A stretch of DNA of 64,000 nucleotides from Pythium myriotylum (GCA_023091665.1 JALJCQ010000013.1:186001-250000); one strand, 5' to 3'. Shown: positions 9,542 through 19,632, counted from the first letter of the stretch. Translations and numbers: made by a program. Notes: generated from the letters alone by a model not told the origin.

Positions 9542-10972
9542 ATGGCGATCTTCGGTCGCCTCCTCTCGGCCATCGTGGCGCTCGCCGCCGTTGCGTCCGG
9601 CGAGCACATCCAGTACAAGATCCGGAACGGCGAGCTCGCGTCGCGCGCCGTCAACCTCGGTGGATGGCTGCTCTCAGAACACTGGATGTGCTTCACGTCC
9701 CCACTCTACGACGGCGTTCCGGACGACGTCGGACCGTCCGGAGAATACGCCGTGATGAAATACCTGGGCAAAGAGCAAGGCGACAAGCAGTTTGAGAAGC
9801 ATTGGGAGACGTTCATCACGGAGGAAGACGTGGCCAAGATCGCCAAGTACGGATTCAACACGGTGCGCGTGACCACGGGCTTCTGGATCATCAACGACGA
9901 GGACACGAGCGACCAGTCCAACATCACGCTCACCTATCCCTCCGGAGGTCTCAAGCACCTGGACAAACTCATCAATGTCTGGGGCGTCAAGTACAACTTG
10001 GCCGTGATGGTCTCTCTCCACGCCCACCGAGGCTCGCAGAATGGAATGGACCACAGTGCGCCGCCGAAAATGGGCGTCACGGCCTGGAGCGACGACCCGG
10101 CGAACGTCCAGAGCTCGTTCAACTACGCGACGTTCATCGCCCACCGCTACAAGGACAGTCCGGCGTTCCTGGGACTCAATCTGATGAACGAGCCGACGCG
10201 ACCGACCGACTACGACATTCTGAAAAAGTACTACGTCGACGCCTACAACGCCATCCGCGCCGACGGCAACGACTGCATCGTCGCGACGTCGCCGTGGCTC
10301 GAGAACCAGGGCCCGCCGACCATGATGGACTTTATGACCTGTCCGGACTACTACAACGTCTGGCACGAGTACCACGTGTACTACAAGTGGGGCTGGGAGT
10401 CGGTCTCCAAGCAGGACATGCTGCGCGAGGCCTCGACGTACGCGGCCACGCACATCACGCCGTGGACGGGCAACCCGATCTACCTCGGCGAGTGGAGTCT
10501 CGCCACGGCCGACCAAGTGAACCTCACGATCGCCGAGCTCAAGCAGTTCTCGGCCATCCAGATCGAAGAGGCCGAGAAGGCAGGTGCTGGATGGGCCTTC
10601 TGGGCCTGGCGCCATGACGAAGAGACCAAGAAGAACCCGTCGGGCTGGTCGCTGCGCCAGCTCATGAAGCTCGACATCGTGGATCTCCCGACGACGCCCG
10701 GAAACCGAACGCGCAACCCCAAGTGCAAGGCCGTCTTCTCGCACAGCAACGCGTCCATCGACGGCAGCGGATCTGGCCTGGACGCCGGCTCGAGCGGAAG
10801 TGGCGACGTCAAGAGTCCGTCGGTCGATCTCTCGAAACCAGACACAAACAAAACTGAGACAACCACTGCTCCGACAGACGCGCCAAAGTCTTCGTCTCCG
10901 AACGCTCAGGCCCTCTCGGCTGCTGTCGGCACGGTTCTGTCGGTCGCATTCGCATGGAACGCGCTGCTTTGA
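9542..10972 (+). CDS. GH5 exo-1,3-beta-glucanase with Ser/Thr-rich tail and GPI-type signal
   Basis: The 476-residue protein starts at ATG 9542 with a signal peptide (MAIFGRLLSAIVALAAVASG). The acid/base is E217 (NLMNEP) and the nucleophile is E317 (LGEWSL). A long Ser/Thr/Asp-rich stalk follows KCKAVFSHSNAS, ending in the hydrophobic segment ALSAAVGTVLSVAFAWNALL, so a GPI-anchored wall enzyme is likely. The gene looks like a mosaic: bases 9618-10020 match the gene at 7557 without visible mismatch, and from 10012 onward it matches the truncated copy at 11257 exactly. It may therefore have been assembled by conversion plus duplication. Confidence 0.92.
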   Translation: MAIFGRLLSAIVALAAVASGEHIQYKIRNGELASRAVNLGGWLLSEHWMCFTSPLYDGVPDDVGPSGEYAVMKYLGKEQGDKQFEKHWETFITEEDVAKIAKYGFNTVRVTTGFWIINDEDTSDQSNITLTYPSGGLKHLDKLINVWGVKYNLAVMVSLHAHRGSQNGMDHSAPPKMGVTAWSDDPANVQSSFNYATFIAHRYKDSPAFLGLNLMNEPTRPTDYDILKKYYVDAYNAIRADGNDCIVATSPWLENQGPPTMMDFMTCPDYYNVWHEYHVYYKWGWESVSKQDMLREASTYAATHITPWTGNPIYLGEWSLATADQVNLTIAELKQFSAIQIEEAEKAGAGWAFWAWRHDEETKKNPSGWSLRQLMKLDIVDLPTTPGNRTRNPKCKAVFSHSNASIDGSGSGLDAGSSGSGDVKSPSVDLSKPDTNKTETTTAPTDAPKSSSPNAQALSAAVGTVLSVAFAWNALL

Positions 10973-12501
10973 GTGTGATGCATCCCTCAACCGCCTAGAG
11001 CTACATTCTCCAACCAGATTTGTGATCAAAACTGCCCATAGAAGGTCAAGTAAATAAATGAAACATAGACGGCTTCATGAATGGCGACTTCGGCTTTAGT
11101 CGATCAAGAAATGCATGTGTTGATCCGTGGCAACCAGGTGGCCAAGAATGTTAAAGGGCCGACTTGAAGAGGAATACCATCCATCCATCTTTGCAACGTA
11201 AGAGTCGTGGCATGGCGATCTAAGTGAAGGAAGTCTCTGTGTCACGGCGGCAGAGCCTCTCTCCACGCCCACCGAGGCTCGCAGAATGGAATGGACCACA
11301 GTGCGCCGCCGAAAATGGGCGTCACGGCCTGGAGCGACGACCCGGCGAACGTCCAGAGCTCGTTCAACTACGCGACGTTCATCGCCCACCGCTACAAGGA
11401 CAGTCCGGCGTTCCTGGGACTCAATCTGATGAACGAGCCGACGCGACCGACCGACTACGACATTCTGAAAAAGTACTACGTCGACGCCTACAACGCCATC
11501 CGCGCCGACGGCAACGACTGCATCGTCGCGACGTCGCCGTGGCTCGAGAACCAGGGCCCGCCGACCATGATGGACTTTATGACCTGTCCGGACTACTACA
11601 ACGTCTGGCACGAGTACCACGTGTACTACAAGTGGGGCTGGGAGTCGGTCTCCAAGCAGGACATGCTGCGCGAGGCCTCGACGTACGCGGCCACGCACAT
11701 CACGCCGTGGACGGGCAACCCGATCTACCTCGGCGAGTGGAGTCTCGCCACGGCCGACCAAGTGAACCTCACGATCGCCGAGCTCAAGCAGTTCTCGGCC
11801 ATCCAGATCGAAGAGGCCGAGAAGGCAGGTGCTGGATGGGCCTTCTGGGCCTGGCGCCATGACGAAGAGACCAAGAAGAACCCGTCGGGCTGGTCGCTGC
11901 GCCAGCTCATGAAGCTCGACATCGTGGATCTCCCGACGACGCCCGGAAACCGAACGCGCAACCCCAAGTGCAAGGCCGTCTTCTCGCACAGCAACGCGTC
12001 CATCGACGGCAGCGGATCTGGCCTGGACGCCGGCTCGAGCGGAAGTGGCGACGTCAAGAGTCCGTCGGTCGATCTCTCGAAACCAGACACAAACAAAACT
12101 GAGACAACCACTGCTCCGACAGACGCGCCAAAGTCTTCGTCTCCGAACGCTCAGGCCCTCTCGGCTGCTGTCGGCACGGTTCTGTCGGTCGCATTCGCAT
12201 GGAACGCGCTGCTTTGAGTGTGATGCATCCCTCAACCGCCTAGAGCTACATTCTCCAACCAGATTTGTGATCAAAACTGCCCATAGAAGGTCAAGTAAAT
12301 AAATGAAACATAGACGGCTTCATGAATGGCGACTTCGGCTTTAGTCGATCAAGAAATGCATGTGTTGATCCGTGGCAACCAGGTGGCCAAGAATGTTAAA
12401 GGGCCGACTTGAAGAGGAATACCATCCATCCATCTTTGCAACGTAAGAGTCGTGGCATGGCGATCTAAGTGAAGGAAGTCTCTGTGTCACGGCGGCAGAG
12501 C
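10012..12501 (+). repeat. Exact tandem duplication, two units of 1245 bp
   Basis: Unit one is about 10012-11256 and unit two about 11257-12501. The unit begins inside the GH5 gene at CTCTCTCCACGCCC and runs through its stop and about 280 bp of 3' flank to GCGGCAGAGCC. Reading both, I see no difference. The junction joins GGCAGAGCC directly to TCTCTCCACG. The unit length is a multiple of three. Confidence 0.9.
11257..12217 (+). pseudogene. 5'-truncated GH5 glucanase copy
   Basis: This is the second unit of the tandem duplication. It repeats the last roughly 320 codons of the gene at 9542, including both catalytic glutamates (NLMNEP, LGEWSL) and the C-terminal anchor signal. It lacks the promoter, signal peptide and first roughly 157 codons. 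The first in-frame ATG (11291) falls inside the barrel, so a working secreted enzyme is unlikely. An assembly artefact is possible, because the two units appear identical. Confidence 0.85.
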
Positions 12502-12678
12502 CGGGTCAACTTGGAAAAATGAGGAGAGCCAATCGAAATTCCAGGTGAGTCCCGACTTCATCGCTCGGACTAGTCTTGATTCGTTTTGTTTATGCGGATG
12601 AGCGCTTGCCCGACTGAACGTCCTCGAGCAAGAGCAAAGGACCTTCGTCACTCCAAAATCGGCAACGGCACACGAAGG
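12218..12678. other. Intergenic, duplicated 3' flank and next promoter
   Basis: Bases up to 12501 repeat the 3' flank seen at 10973-11256. No gene or clear motif is seen between 12502 and 12678, and no GGGGTAGGG motif occurs here. Confidence 0.6.
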
Positions 12679-14088
12679 ATGGGGATCATATCATGGTTTC
12701 TCGCAGCGTCTGCTTCACTCGCCGCCGTCGCCTCTGGAGAGCACATCCAGTACAAAATTCGCAATGGCGAACTGGCTTCGCGCGCTGTCAATCTCGGCGG
12801 TTGGCTGCTCTCGGAACACTGGATGTGCTTCACGTCTCCTCTCTACAAGGGCGTCCCGGACAACATCGGTCCCCAGGGCGAGTACGCCGTGATGAAGTTC
12901 CTCGGCAAAGAACAAGGCGACAAACAGTTCGACGACCACTGGAGAACGTTCATCACGGAAGAAGATATCGCCGAGATCGCCAAATCTGGCTTCAACACAG
13001 TACGCGTAACCACGGGTTTCTGGATCATCAACGACGAAGACAAGACCGACCAGTCCGAGTTGACGCTCACCTACCCTTCCGGAGGTCTCAAATACTTGGA
13101 CAAGCTCATCAACGAGTGGGGCGTCAAGTATAACATCGCCGTGATGATTTCTCTCCACGCTCATCGTGGATCTCAGAATGGACTCGACCACAGCGCGCCA
13201 CCGAAACTTGGTGTCACAGCCTGGAGTGACGACCCAGCAAACGCAGTGAGCTCGTACAATTACGCGACGTTCATCGCCCACCGATACAAAGACAGTCCGG
13301 CGTTCCTAGGACTCAATTTGATGAACGAGCCCACACGACCGACCAACTATGACGTGCTCAAGAAGTACTACCTCGATGCGTACGCTACGATCCGTGCCGA
13401 TGGAAACGATTGCATCATCGCGACGTCGCCGTGGCTTGAGCACCAGGGGCCTCCACACATGATGGACTTTATGACCTGTCCGGACTACTACAACGTGTGG
13501 CACGAGTTCCACGTCTACTACAAGTGGGGCTGGGAGTCCGTCTCGAAGCAAGACATGTTCAAGGCCGCGGCATCGTACGCGTCGAGCCATTTCACGCCGT
13601 GGACGGGCAACCCAGTGTACCTCGGCGAGTGGAGTCTCGCGACGGCCGACGAAGTCCAGTTGACGATCAATGAGCTCAAGAATTTTTCAGCGATCCAGAT
13701 CAAAGAGGCTGAACAAGCAGGCTCGGGCTGGGCCTTCTGGGCATGGCGACATGACGAAGAAACCAAGAAGGAACCGTCCGGGTGGTCGTTGCGTCAGTTG
13801 ATCAAGATGAAGGTCGTCGAGATCCCCACCACAATGCCCAAGCGCACGCGCAATCCCAAGTGCAAGGCTGTATTTTCGCACAGCAATTCATCTTCAGACA
13901 GCAGTGGATCCACAGGGGCGGTTGAGGTCGGCTCCAGTGGTCTTGGCAAGAATCCGTCCATCGACCTCGTCAAACCCACGACAGCCCCGACAACGGAAGC
14001 GTCCAAGACCAGCTCCGGAGAGCGACGTTGGGCAGCTTCCATTGCGCTCACTGCGGCTGCATGGACGCTCGCGTGGGGAAGTATCTGA
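12679..14088 (+). CDS. GH5 exo-1,3-beta-glucanase with Ser/Thr-rich tail and GPI-type signal
   Basis: The 469-residue protein starts at ATG 12679 with a signal peptide (MGIISWFLAASASLAAVASG). The acid/base is E217 (NLMNEP) and the nucleophile is E317 (LGEWSL). The tail KCKAVFSHSNSSS, a Ser/Pro/Thr stretch and the hydrophobic end ASIALTAAAWTLAWGSI match the gene at 9542, its closest relative. Codon use is less GC-biased than in its neighbours. It is the last member of the left-hand array. Confidence 0.92.
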   Translation: MGIISWFLAASASLAAVASGEHIQYKIRNGELASRAVNLGGWLLSEHWMCFTSPLYKGVPDNIGPQGEYAVMKFLGKEQGDKQFDDHWRTFITEEDIAEIAKSGFNTVRVTTGFWIINDEDKTDQSELTLTYPSGGLKYLDKLINEWGVKYNIAVMISLHAHRGSQNGLDHSAPPKLGVTAWSDDPANAVSSYNYATFIAHRYKDSPAFLGLNLMNEPTRPTNYDVLKKYYLDAYATIRADGNDCIIATSPWLEHQGPPHMMDFMTCPDYYNVWHEFHVYYKWGWESVSKQDMFKAAASYASSHFTPWTGNPVYLGEWSLATADEVQLTINELKNFSAIQIKEAEQAGSGWAFWAWRHDEETKKEPSGWSLRQLIKMKVVEIPTTMPKRTRNPKCKAVFSHSNSSSDSSGSTGAVEVGSSGLGKNPSIDLVKPTTAPTTEASKTSSGERRWAASIALTAAAWTLAWGSI

Positions 14089-15375
14089 GCTGGTTGATTC
14101 GGAAGGTACTGTACTCAGTACAGATTTGTGCCTTTCTCGTGTCCGAGTGATTTGCAGTCTGGATATATTGGAAATGCTTTGTCTACCAACGCGCGCCGAA
14201 GTAGCCGTATTCCCGCACCTACGTGCAGGTTGACTGACTGGCGCGCAAAAGATCGTGATACTAACTAAACTGAGAAGAGAATCGAAAGTCAGAAAAACAG
14301 CAGAAACTGTATGTACAAGATTCCCGGAATCCATCAAGCGCTACAGCGCCCAAACTGAACGTGCTTGGGTTGAAAAGTTGCGGGAAACCCACAAAATTTT
14401 GTGGAGGACGAAGTTTTCGCGGGTCATGAGACCAAGTCGCCGACATTATCGACCACTTCTGGTGAATATTGCTAAGGGTTTGTTATTTCTGGGAAACTCC
14501 ACGAATTTGATATCTCTCACTCAAGGAAGTCGTGAACACCTCTGTCGTACAGCATCGATGCCCTGACTTGATTTCAGTAACCAAATATATTCTCCCGTCA
14601 GTCCATTGTCTTCCAAACGCGTCCCAAAGTACAGTAGTACTCTCACGCCGATGTGAAGTTGGTAGGCGTGAGCCCATACACTGAGAAGATAATTGATTGG
14701 AGAGGGTAGGAATGCTCTAATAACAACGACGTCACTAATGAACATGCTTGGGTTCGATTGTCTTGGAAGAACTGTTGGGGAGGACGGGGTTTTCTTGGCT
14801 TAAGGGGAGCCAAGTCGCCGACATCACCGACCACTTCCGATAAACAACGCAAAGGGCTCGTATGGGAAACCTTTTCATGCGTTGTGCACGAAGGAAATAT
14901 CTTTCGCCCAAAGAAGCCGTGAACGATGATAAGTGGATTCCGCTTGCTTGATGAAAATCAGTGCGTTGCCAAAAGGTGAACCAGCCACCATAACCGTCGC
15001 CTTGATCCCCGATTGCGACACCGCCAAGCTCGTTCTTGTGGTTAGTTACTCCACCACCGTTGGTCATTGGGTGGCCGTGGACGTGAGCCGATGTGATACA
15101 CATAGTGTATGCGGACGTGATTCATAAAACCACTTCCTTCGAAGTGTCGAGATACACAAAATCCAACTCTCTCCACCAGGGTCTTTCGGCGAATGCTTCA
15201 GCAACAATGGCTTCTCCGTAGGATGCAGCTTGTGCTTCTTCTGACCATGTTCTCATCACCAGTGGGTTATTTTGCACCCCTCACGGAATTTGAAACTTCG
15301 CGAAATCTCTCACTCGAAGACCGTGTTCCAGGGCCCACGAGACCGAGCCTCCAGAATATCAGGAGACTGGATCCA
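14089..15375. other. Intergenic with diverged dispersed repeat copies
   Basis: No gene seen. Two segments, about 14355-14545 and 14738-14925, resemble each other: both begin GAAC(G/A)TGCTTGGGTT, contain CCAAGTCGCCGACAT and end near GAAG(T/C)CGTGAAC. A third, weaker match to the end of the unit lies at about 15266-15330. They look like old copies of one repeat family of unknown type. Confidence 0.5.
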
Positions 15376-15389
15376 CTCATTCTTCAACC
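15376..15389 (+). promoter_or_regulatory. Inr/FPR-like start site of the elicitin-kinase gene
   Basis: CTCATTCTTCAACC closely fits the oomycete Inr followed by its flanking region. It lies about 40 bp before ATG 15424, a usual distance. The elicitin at 18431 has the same arrangement. Confidence 0.6.
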
Positions 15390-15423
15390 TCCTCGCTGCA
15401 GTCCGGAGCTCTGAAAACCAGCA

Positions 15424-17209
15424 ATGAAAATATTCGCCGTCCTCACTGCTGCTGCCATCTCCATTGTCTCGGCCGTTGACTGCGACCCCACCAAGCTCGC
15501 TCCGGTTGCTGTCACGGGCGCCAACGCCGTCGCCTGCCAGGCCGCGACCGGGTATTCGGTCGCGTCGGGCACGATCCCCACGGGCGATGTCCTCAAGAAC
15601 GTCTGCTCCACCAAGGCCTGTAGCGATTTGATCGTCGAGATGAACACCGTCGTGACACAGTCGTGCACGTACCTTGGTAAGGACTTCAAGACCGAGATCC
15701 TCGACAAATTTCCAGTCGCATGCGCTCAGGCGCTTGGCGGCTCCGCACCGACTACGACCCCGGCCACAACGACCCCGGCACCAGCGCCGACGACTGTCAA
15801 GCCCGTGATCACTTCACCGGCATCAACGGGTGCCACGCCCGTAGCAACGACGACAGCACCGACCCCAGCGACGCCAACACCGACCGCGACGACTGGAGCG
15901 CTGACGCCTAGCCCAGCAGAGAATTCTTCGTCCCGGAGCAGCGTTGGACTGATCGGCGGAATCACCGCCGGACTTGTCTTGGTTCTCGGACTCCTGGCGT
16001 TCTTCTTGCGAAAGCGTCGACGCGAACACAAAAGTGCATTACCCCAACCGGACATCGAAGCCGGACGGCAACTATCGCCAATAACGACGGAAGTCGAATA
16101 TTTGCCTCTAGACGCCAAGCCAAACTCCATCGTTCCTCCACGGCGATCGTCGAGCAGGGACAGAACTGGGCCAACGGCGACAAACAGCAGATCGAGCACT
16201 CAACAAAGCAGCCGCGACAGTAACAGCGTCGGCAGTGACAGCAGCGGCAACAAGAAATTGCGACGACATGGCAAGGCGGATGGCTTCTGGGAAGATCCCA
16301 TTATCCTCGCCAACCGTATTCCACGCGATACGGTCTTCTTTGGACCACTCATCAGTCGAGGTGGCTACGGCCAAGTCTTCAAAGGCACCTACCAAGGTGA
16401 GACCGTCGCTATCAAACAGCTTCTCCCGGAACGCCGAAATAATCTCACACACATCGACGAGTTCCTGGCCGAAGTGAAGCTAATAGCGAGCCTCGACCAC
16501 GAGCGCGTAGTGGGTTTCATCGGCGTCGCTTGGACAGCGCTGAGCGATGCTTGCGTCGTCGTCGAGTATATGGAGCGAGCCGACCTGAGGTCGGTACTGA
16601 CGCAGTGGGACGCGCGGAACAGCAACGACGAAGCCAACAGCGACTGCGATGAGCAGGAAGCGAGCCAGGACTGGCGACCACGCGGCTTCGACGCCGATAA
16701 GGTCAAAATCGCCGTACACGTAGCCCACGCTCTTACCTACTTGCACTCGCTCCAGCCTGTCGTCGTGCATCGCGACCTGAAGTCCAGGAACATTCTTCTC
16801 AATCAGAACCTGGATGCCAAGGTGACCGACTTTGGAGTCTCCCGGGAACGCGCGAACGAGACGATGACAGCGGGCGTCGGGTCATCCCTGTGGATGGCGC
16901 CCGAAGTCATGGTGGGTGCACGGTACGATGAGAAGGCCGACGTGTTCTCGTTTGGTGTGGTTTTGTCGGAGCTGGACACGCATAAACTGCCGTACTGGCG
17001 CGACCGAGCCGGGAACGGGGCGTAAGCTGCCCGACGTAGCGATCCTTCAGCTAGTGTCTTTGGGGCGTCTGCGCGTGGCGTTCAGTGAGGACGCCGACGC
17101 CGACTTGGTGCAGCTAGCGCACGAGTGTGTGTCTGTAGACCCCTTGCAGCGACCGACAGCAGCACAGGCGCTACACCGCGTGCACTCGATCATGCGCACC
17201 AGATATTAA
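15424..17209 (+). CDS. Elicitin domain - transmembrane - TKL-type kinase fusion, with a frameshift near its C-terminus
   Basis: The protein starts with a signal peptide (MKIFAVLTAAAISIVSA) and a full elicitin domain (about residues 19-105) with six cysteines, very like the elicitin at 18431. A Thr/Pro/Ala-rich stalk (about 107-170) leads to a membrane segment (about 174-199, GLIGGITAGLVLVLGLLAFF) and a basic stop-transfer RKRRR. The cytoplasmic kinase starts near residue 303: glycine loop SRGGYGQVFKG, lysine in VAIKQL, HRDLKSRN, DFGVS and a WMAPEV activation segment. The first frame stops at TAA 17023-17025, after LPYWRD. The rest of the kinase (EPGTGRKLPDVAILQ to HSIMRTRY) continues in the +1 frame to TAA 17207-17209. 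A one-base deletion around 16990-17005, real or a sequencing error, would explain this. By domain order it is a receptor kinase with a sterol-binding elicitin ectodomain. The ligand and targets are unknown. Confidence 0.85.
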
Positions 17210-17247
17210 ACTTGAATTTTACGAGATGTTCTTGTTGAAGAACGTGT

Positions 17248-17308
17248 AGTAATTGCTTTGTGGAGCCTCGAGTGATTACTTCACTCGAGGCTCCACAAAG
17301 CAATTACT
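17248..17308. repeat. Perfect 28-bp inverted repeat (hairpin)
   Basis: The arms 17248-17275 and 17281-17308 are exact reverse complements around a 5-base loop (TTACT). It lies 39 bp after the kinase stop codon, probably in the 3' UTR, and would fold into a strong stem in RNA. Confidence 0.9.
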
Positions 17309-18378
17309 GTCAAGTATAACTTGAGTTGAAGATCAGGGTTCACCCACGCGCTGCAATAGATGGATCGATCATTCTGCCGAGTATCACGCTTGAGCGCGCT
17401 CGCTCCAAGACAACCCTTTTCGTACTGGGTTCTTTTCAGAGCGGCATCAAGACTTCGTCAAAATGCTGCTGATCTCGTCAAACTGCGAGGTCCAGACGTC
17501 AAATTCGCGCCGTCCTCGACGAAGGTGCTTGATGCCAGCTCCATGGAGAAACGTTCCAGAATGCCATCGAATCCGCTGAGCAGCTCAGGCCGATGAGCCT
17601 CATCCACAATCTTTTGGGATACTGATCTTTCTCTCGTGATTAGTCGCTGTAATGTACATCGCAGCTGCTGGTGGTGTCAGGCGAGTTGTGGTTCAACTTG
17701 CCTCTGTCTCTACTGTATGTACTCGCCACGTACATATCCGTAGTTAGGGTCCATGTGGCGGAGCTGCCATAGAGGAAAAACAATCGCGGCTTTTCTTTCG
17801 AAGCGAGAGGAAGAGAGGGAGGCTCGTTGGTTTCCCCCCGCGAGCACGCCAGTCCCACGGTCGCTTTCTCCTAAAACGACACGGCCGCAGAGATCAGTCA
17901 CATGGACATTGACGAAAGGCGCTGTACATAAGCGAAGACAAGTCGTGCCGGCACTTTTGCAGACCGCCTTTCTCGTGTCCACGAAGGAGATCTGCCGCAT
18001 TTGCATAGACGGGGGCTGTAAGTAATGGGGATAAAGACCGGGCGCAACGTTCTGGTGCCCAGTTTCCGATCGAGATGGGCTGCACCAGAACTCCGGGAAA
18101 TCCCCGGCTATGCACCCTAACCCTTCTCCAGCTGGTGGAATGGTTGACCCATCTACTGTCTGTTTGCCTCAATGTGAATAAACACCATGTCCAAGACCGT
18201 AGGAAATGTACTCACATCGTGTCGAATGCGCCCATCTCCCTGGCCCGGCCCTGTCCACTCGACGGGGATGTAGACCATCCCCCGAGTCAGCAGCTCACTT
18301 GCCTCTGGTTCCTCCCGTCAGACTCCCTCCCGACGCTTCTCGTGAGCCACACCACTCGCCCCCCACTCACCACTCCTT
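17309..18378. other. Intergenic, kinase gene to elicitin
   Basis: No gene seen in about 1.07 kb. Short open frames here show no family resemblance. Confidence 0.6.
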
Positions 18379-18392
18379 CTCATTCTCCAATT
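18379..18392 (+). promoter_or_regulatory. Inr/FPR-like start site of the elicitin gene
   Basis: CTCATTCTCCAATT fits the oomycete Inr (YTCAnTYY plus a CAA-containing flank). It lies about 45 bp before ATG 18431. Confidence 0.6.
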
Positions 18393-18430
18393 CGATCGCT
18401 CGCGCCGCCCACTTCCCCCTCTTTCCAGCC

Positions 18431-19153
18431 ATGAAGTTCTTCGCTGCTCTCGTCGCCACCGCCATCGCCGTCGCCTCGGCCGCCGACTGCGACGTCGGCA
18501 AGCTCGCTCCGGTCGCTGTCAGTGGCGCCAACGCCGTCGCCTGCCAGGGCGCGACGGGATACTCGGCCGCGTCGGCCACGATCCCCTCGGGCGACCTGCT
18601 CAAGAAGGTCTGCTCCACCAAGTCCTGTAACGACCTGCTCGTCGAGATGAACGCCGTCGTGACCGAGTCGTGCACGTTCCTCGGCAAGGACATCAAGACC
18701 GAGATCATTGACAAGTTCCCGGCCGCGTGTAAGGCGGCGCTCGGCGGAGACGCCACGCCGACCACGGCCCCGGCCACCACGACGCCGGCGCCGGCACCCA
18801 CGACCGCCAAGCCTGTGACCACGACGGCGGCGCCGACCACGACCACGGCGGCGCCGACCACGACCACGGCTGCTCCTAGTGCCACGCCAAGCGCCACGCC
18901 GAGCGCCTCGTCGGCCGCCCCAGAAGTGACCACGGAGGCCCCCGTGGCTGCTGGCTCGGATGCCGGCACCGCCATTGAGACCCCCACGGGCTCCGAGGAG
19001 GGCAGCGAGGGCTCGAGCGGCAGCGCCACTACGGTGACCAAGGCCCCGGCTGCGACCACCAAGGTGCCGGCGCCGACGCCGACGAGCAGCGCCGCGACGC
19101 TCACGGTCGCTGCCAGCGCGGTCGTCGCCACGGCCATCGCCTCGCTCCTGTAA
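18431..19153 (+). CDS. Elicitin with Thr/Ala/Pro-rich C-terminal domain, probably GPI-anchored
   Basis: The 240-residue protein starts at the ATG giving a signal peptide (MKFFAALVATAIAVASA), although the frame is open further upstream. The elicitin domain (about residues 19-108) has the six cysteines that form three disulfides in this family. Elicitins are small helical sterol- and lipid-binding proteins of oomycetes, and several trigger defence in plants. A low-complexity Thr/Ala/Pro domain follows (residues 110-220), probably heavily O-glycosylated, then a hydrophobic end (TLTVAASAVVATAIASLL) fitting a GPI signal. This layout is that of wall-attached elicitin-like proteins rather than the short secreted canonical type. 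Its domain is very close to that of the kinase fusion at 15424, so one probably arose from the other. Confidence 0.93.
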   Translation: MKFFAALVATAIAVASAADCDVGKLAPVAVSGANAVACQGATGYSAASATIPSGDLLKKVCSTKSCNDLLVEMNAVVTESCTFLGKDIKTEIIDKFPAACKAALGGDATPTTAPATTTPAPAPTTAKPVTTTAAPTTTTAAPTTTTAAPSATPSATPSASSAAPEVTTEAPVAAGSDAGTAIETPTGSEEGSEGSSGSATTVTKAPAATTKVPAPTPTSSAATLTVAASAVVATAIASLL

Positions 19154-19632
19154 GCGTGGAGCTGTTTGGTAGCCTTTCTTGTGCTGGAGTAGGAACAGCA
19201 CGCCAGTTTTGAGATCCCACGTTGTGGGAGACCAGCGCTCGCTGGATGGTGGACGTTAATGTACATTGTGTGGTTGCATTTCTCAATCGATTGGTATGAG
19301 GTCATTTTCTAAGAAGTACACGTAGTCGTTCGGATCTAGTGCTGTTTGAGTATTCGCGCATACGTCGAGAACTCGTACCTTGGTGTCCGTGCACTAGAAG
19401 AACGTGGCCATCGACGATCCTCAGAGCAGGGGACTGCCGCTGACTAGACAGAGTAGCTTCTTACAAGGCACTACTGAGACCTTTGTAGTGGAGATGTCGA
19501 TCGTTTGGGGTGAGAAGACAGGTGATTTCTTCGCGTTGAAGGGTTCGATCCTCAGCTATTCTCTTCGTGGCGAAGTGCTTTCCAGTGAGCCGAAGAGAGT
19601 CTTTCTTGACTGGAAGTTTTGCTATCCCAGGT
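19154..19632. other. Intergenic between convergent genes
   Basis: No gene seen. It holds the 3' ends of the elicitin (+) and the cysteine-rich gene (-). Confidence 0.6.

Noticed and set aside
9674..11029. Long open frame on the minus strand across the GH5 gene (451 codons); similar ones lie opposite most GH5 genes.
   Set aside because: High GC at third codon positions keeps the opposite strand open. The translation is low-complexity Arg/Val-rich with no family resemblance, while the plus strand has catalytic motifs.
11291..12217. The truncated GH5 copy as a working short gene starting at ATG 11291.
   Set aside because: It lacks the promoter, signal peptide and about a third of the barrel.
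17022..17039. An 18-bp GT..AG stretch at the kinase frameshift that could be read as a tiny intron.
   Set aside because: It is far below known intron length, and removing 18 bases does not change the frame, so it cannot repair the shift.
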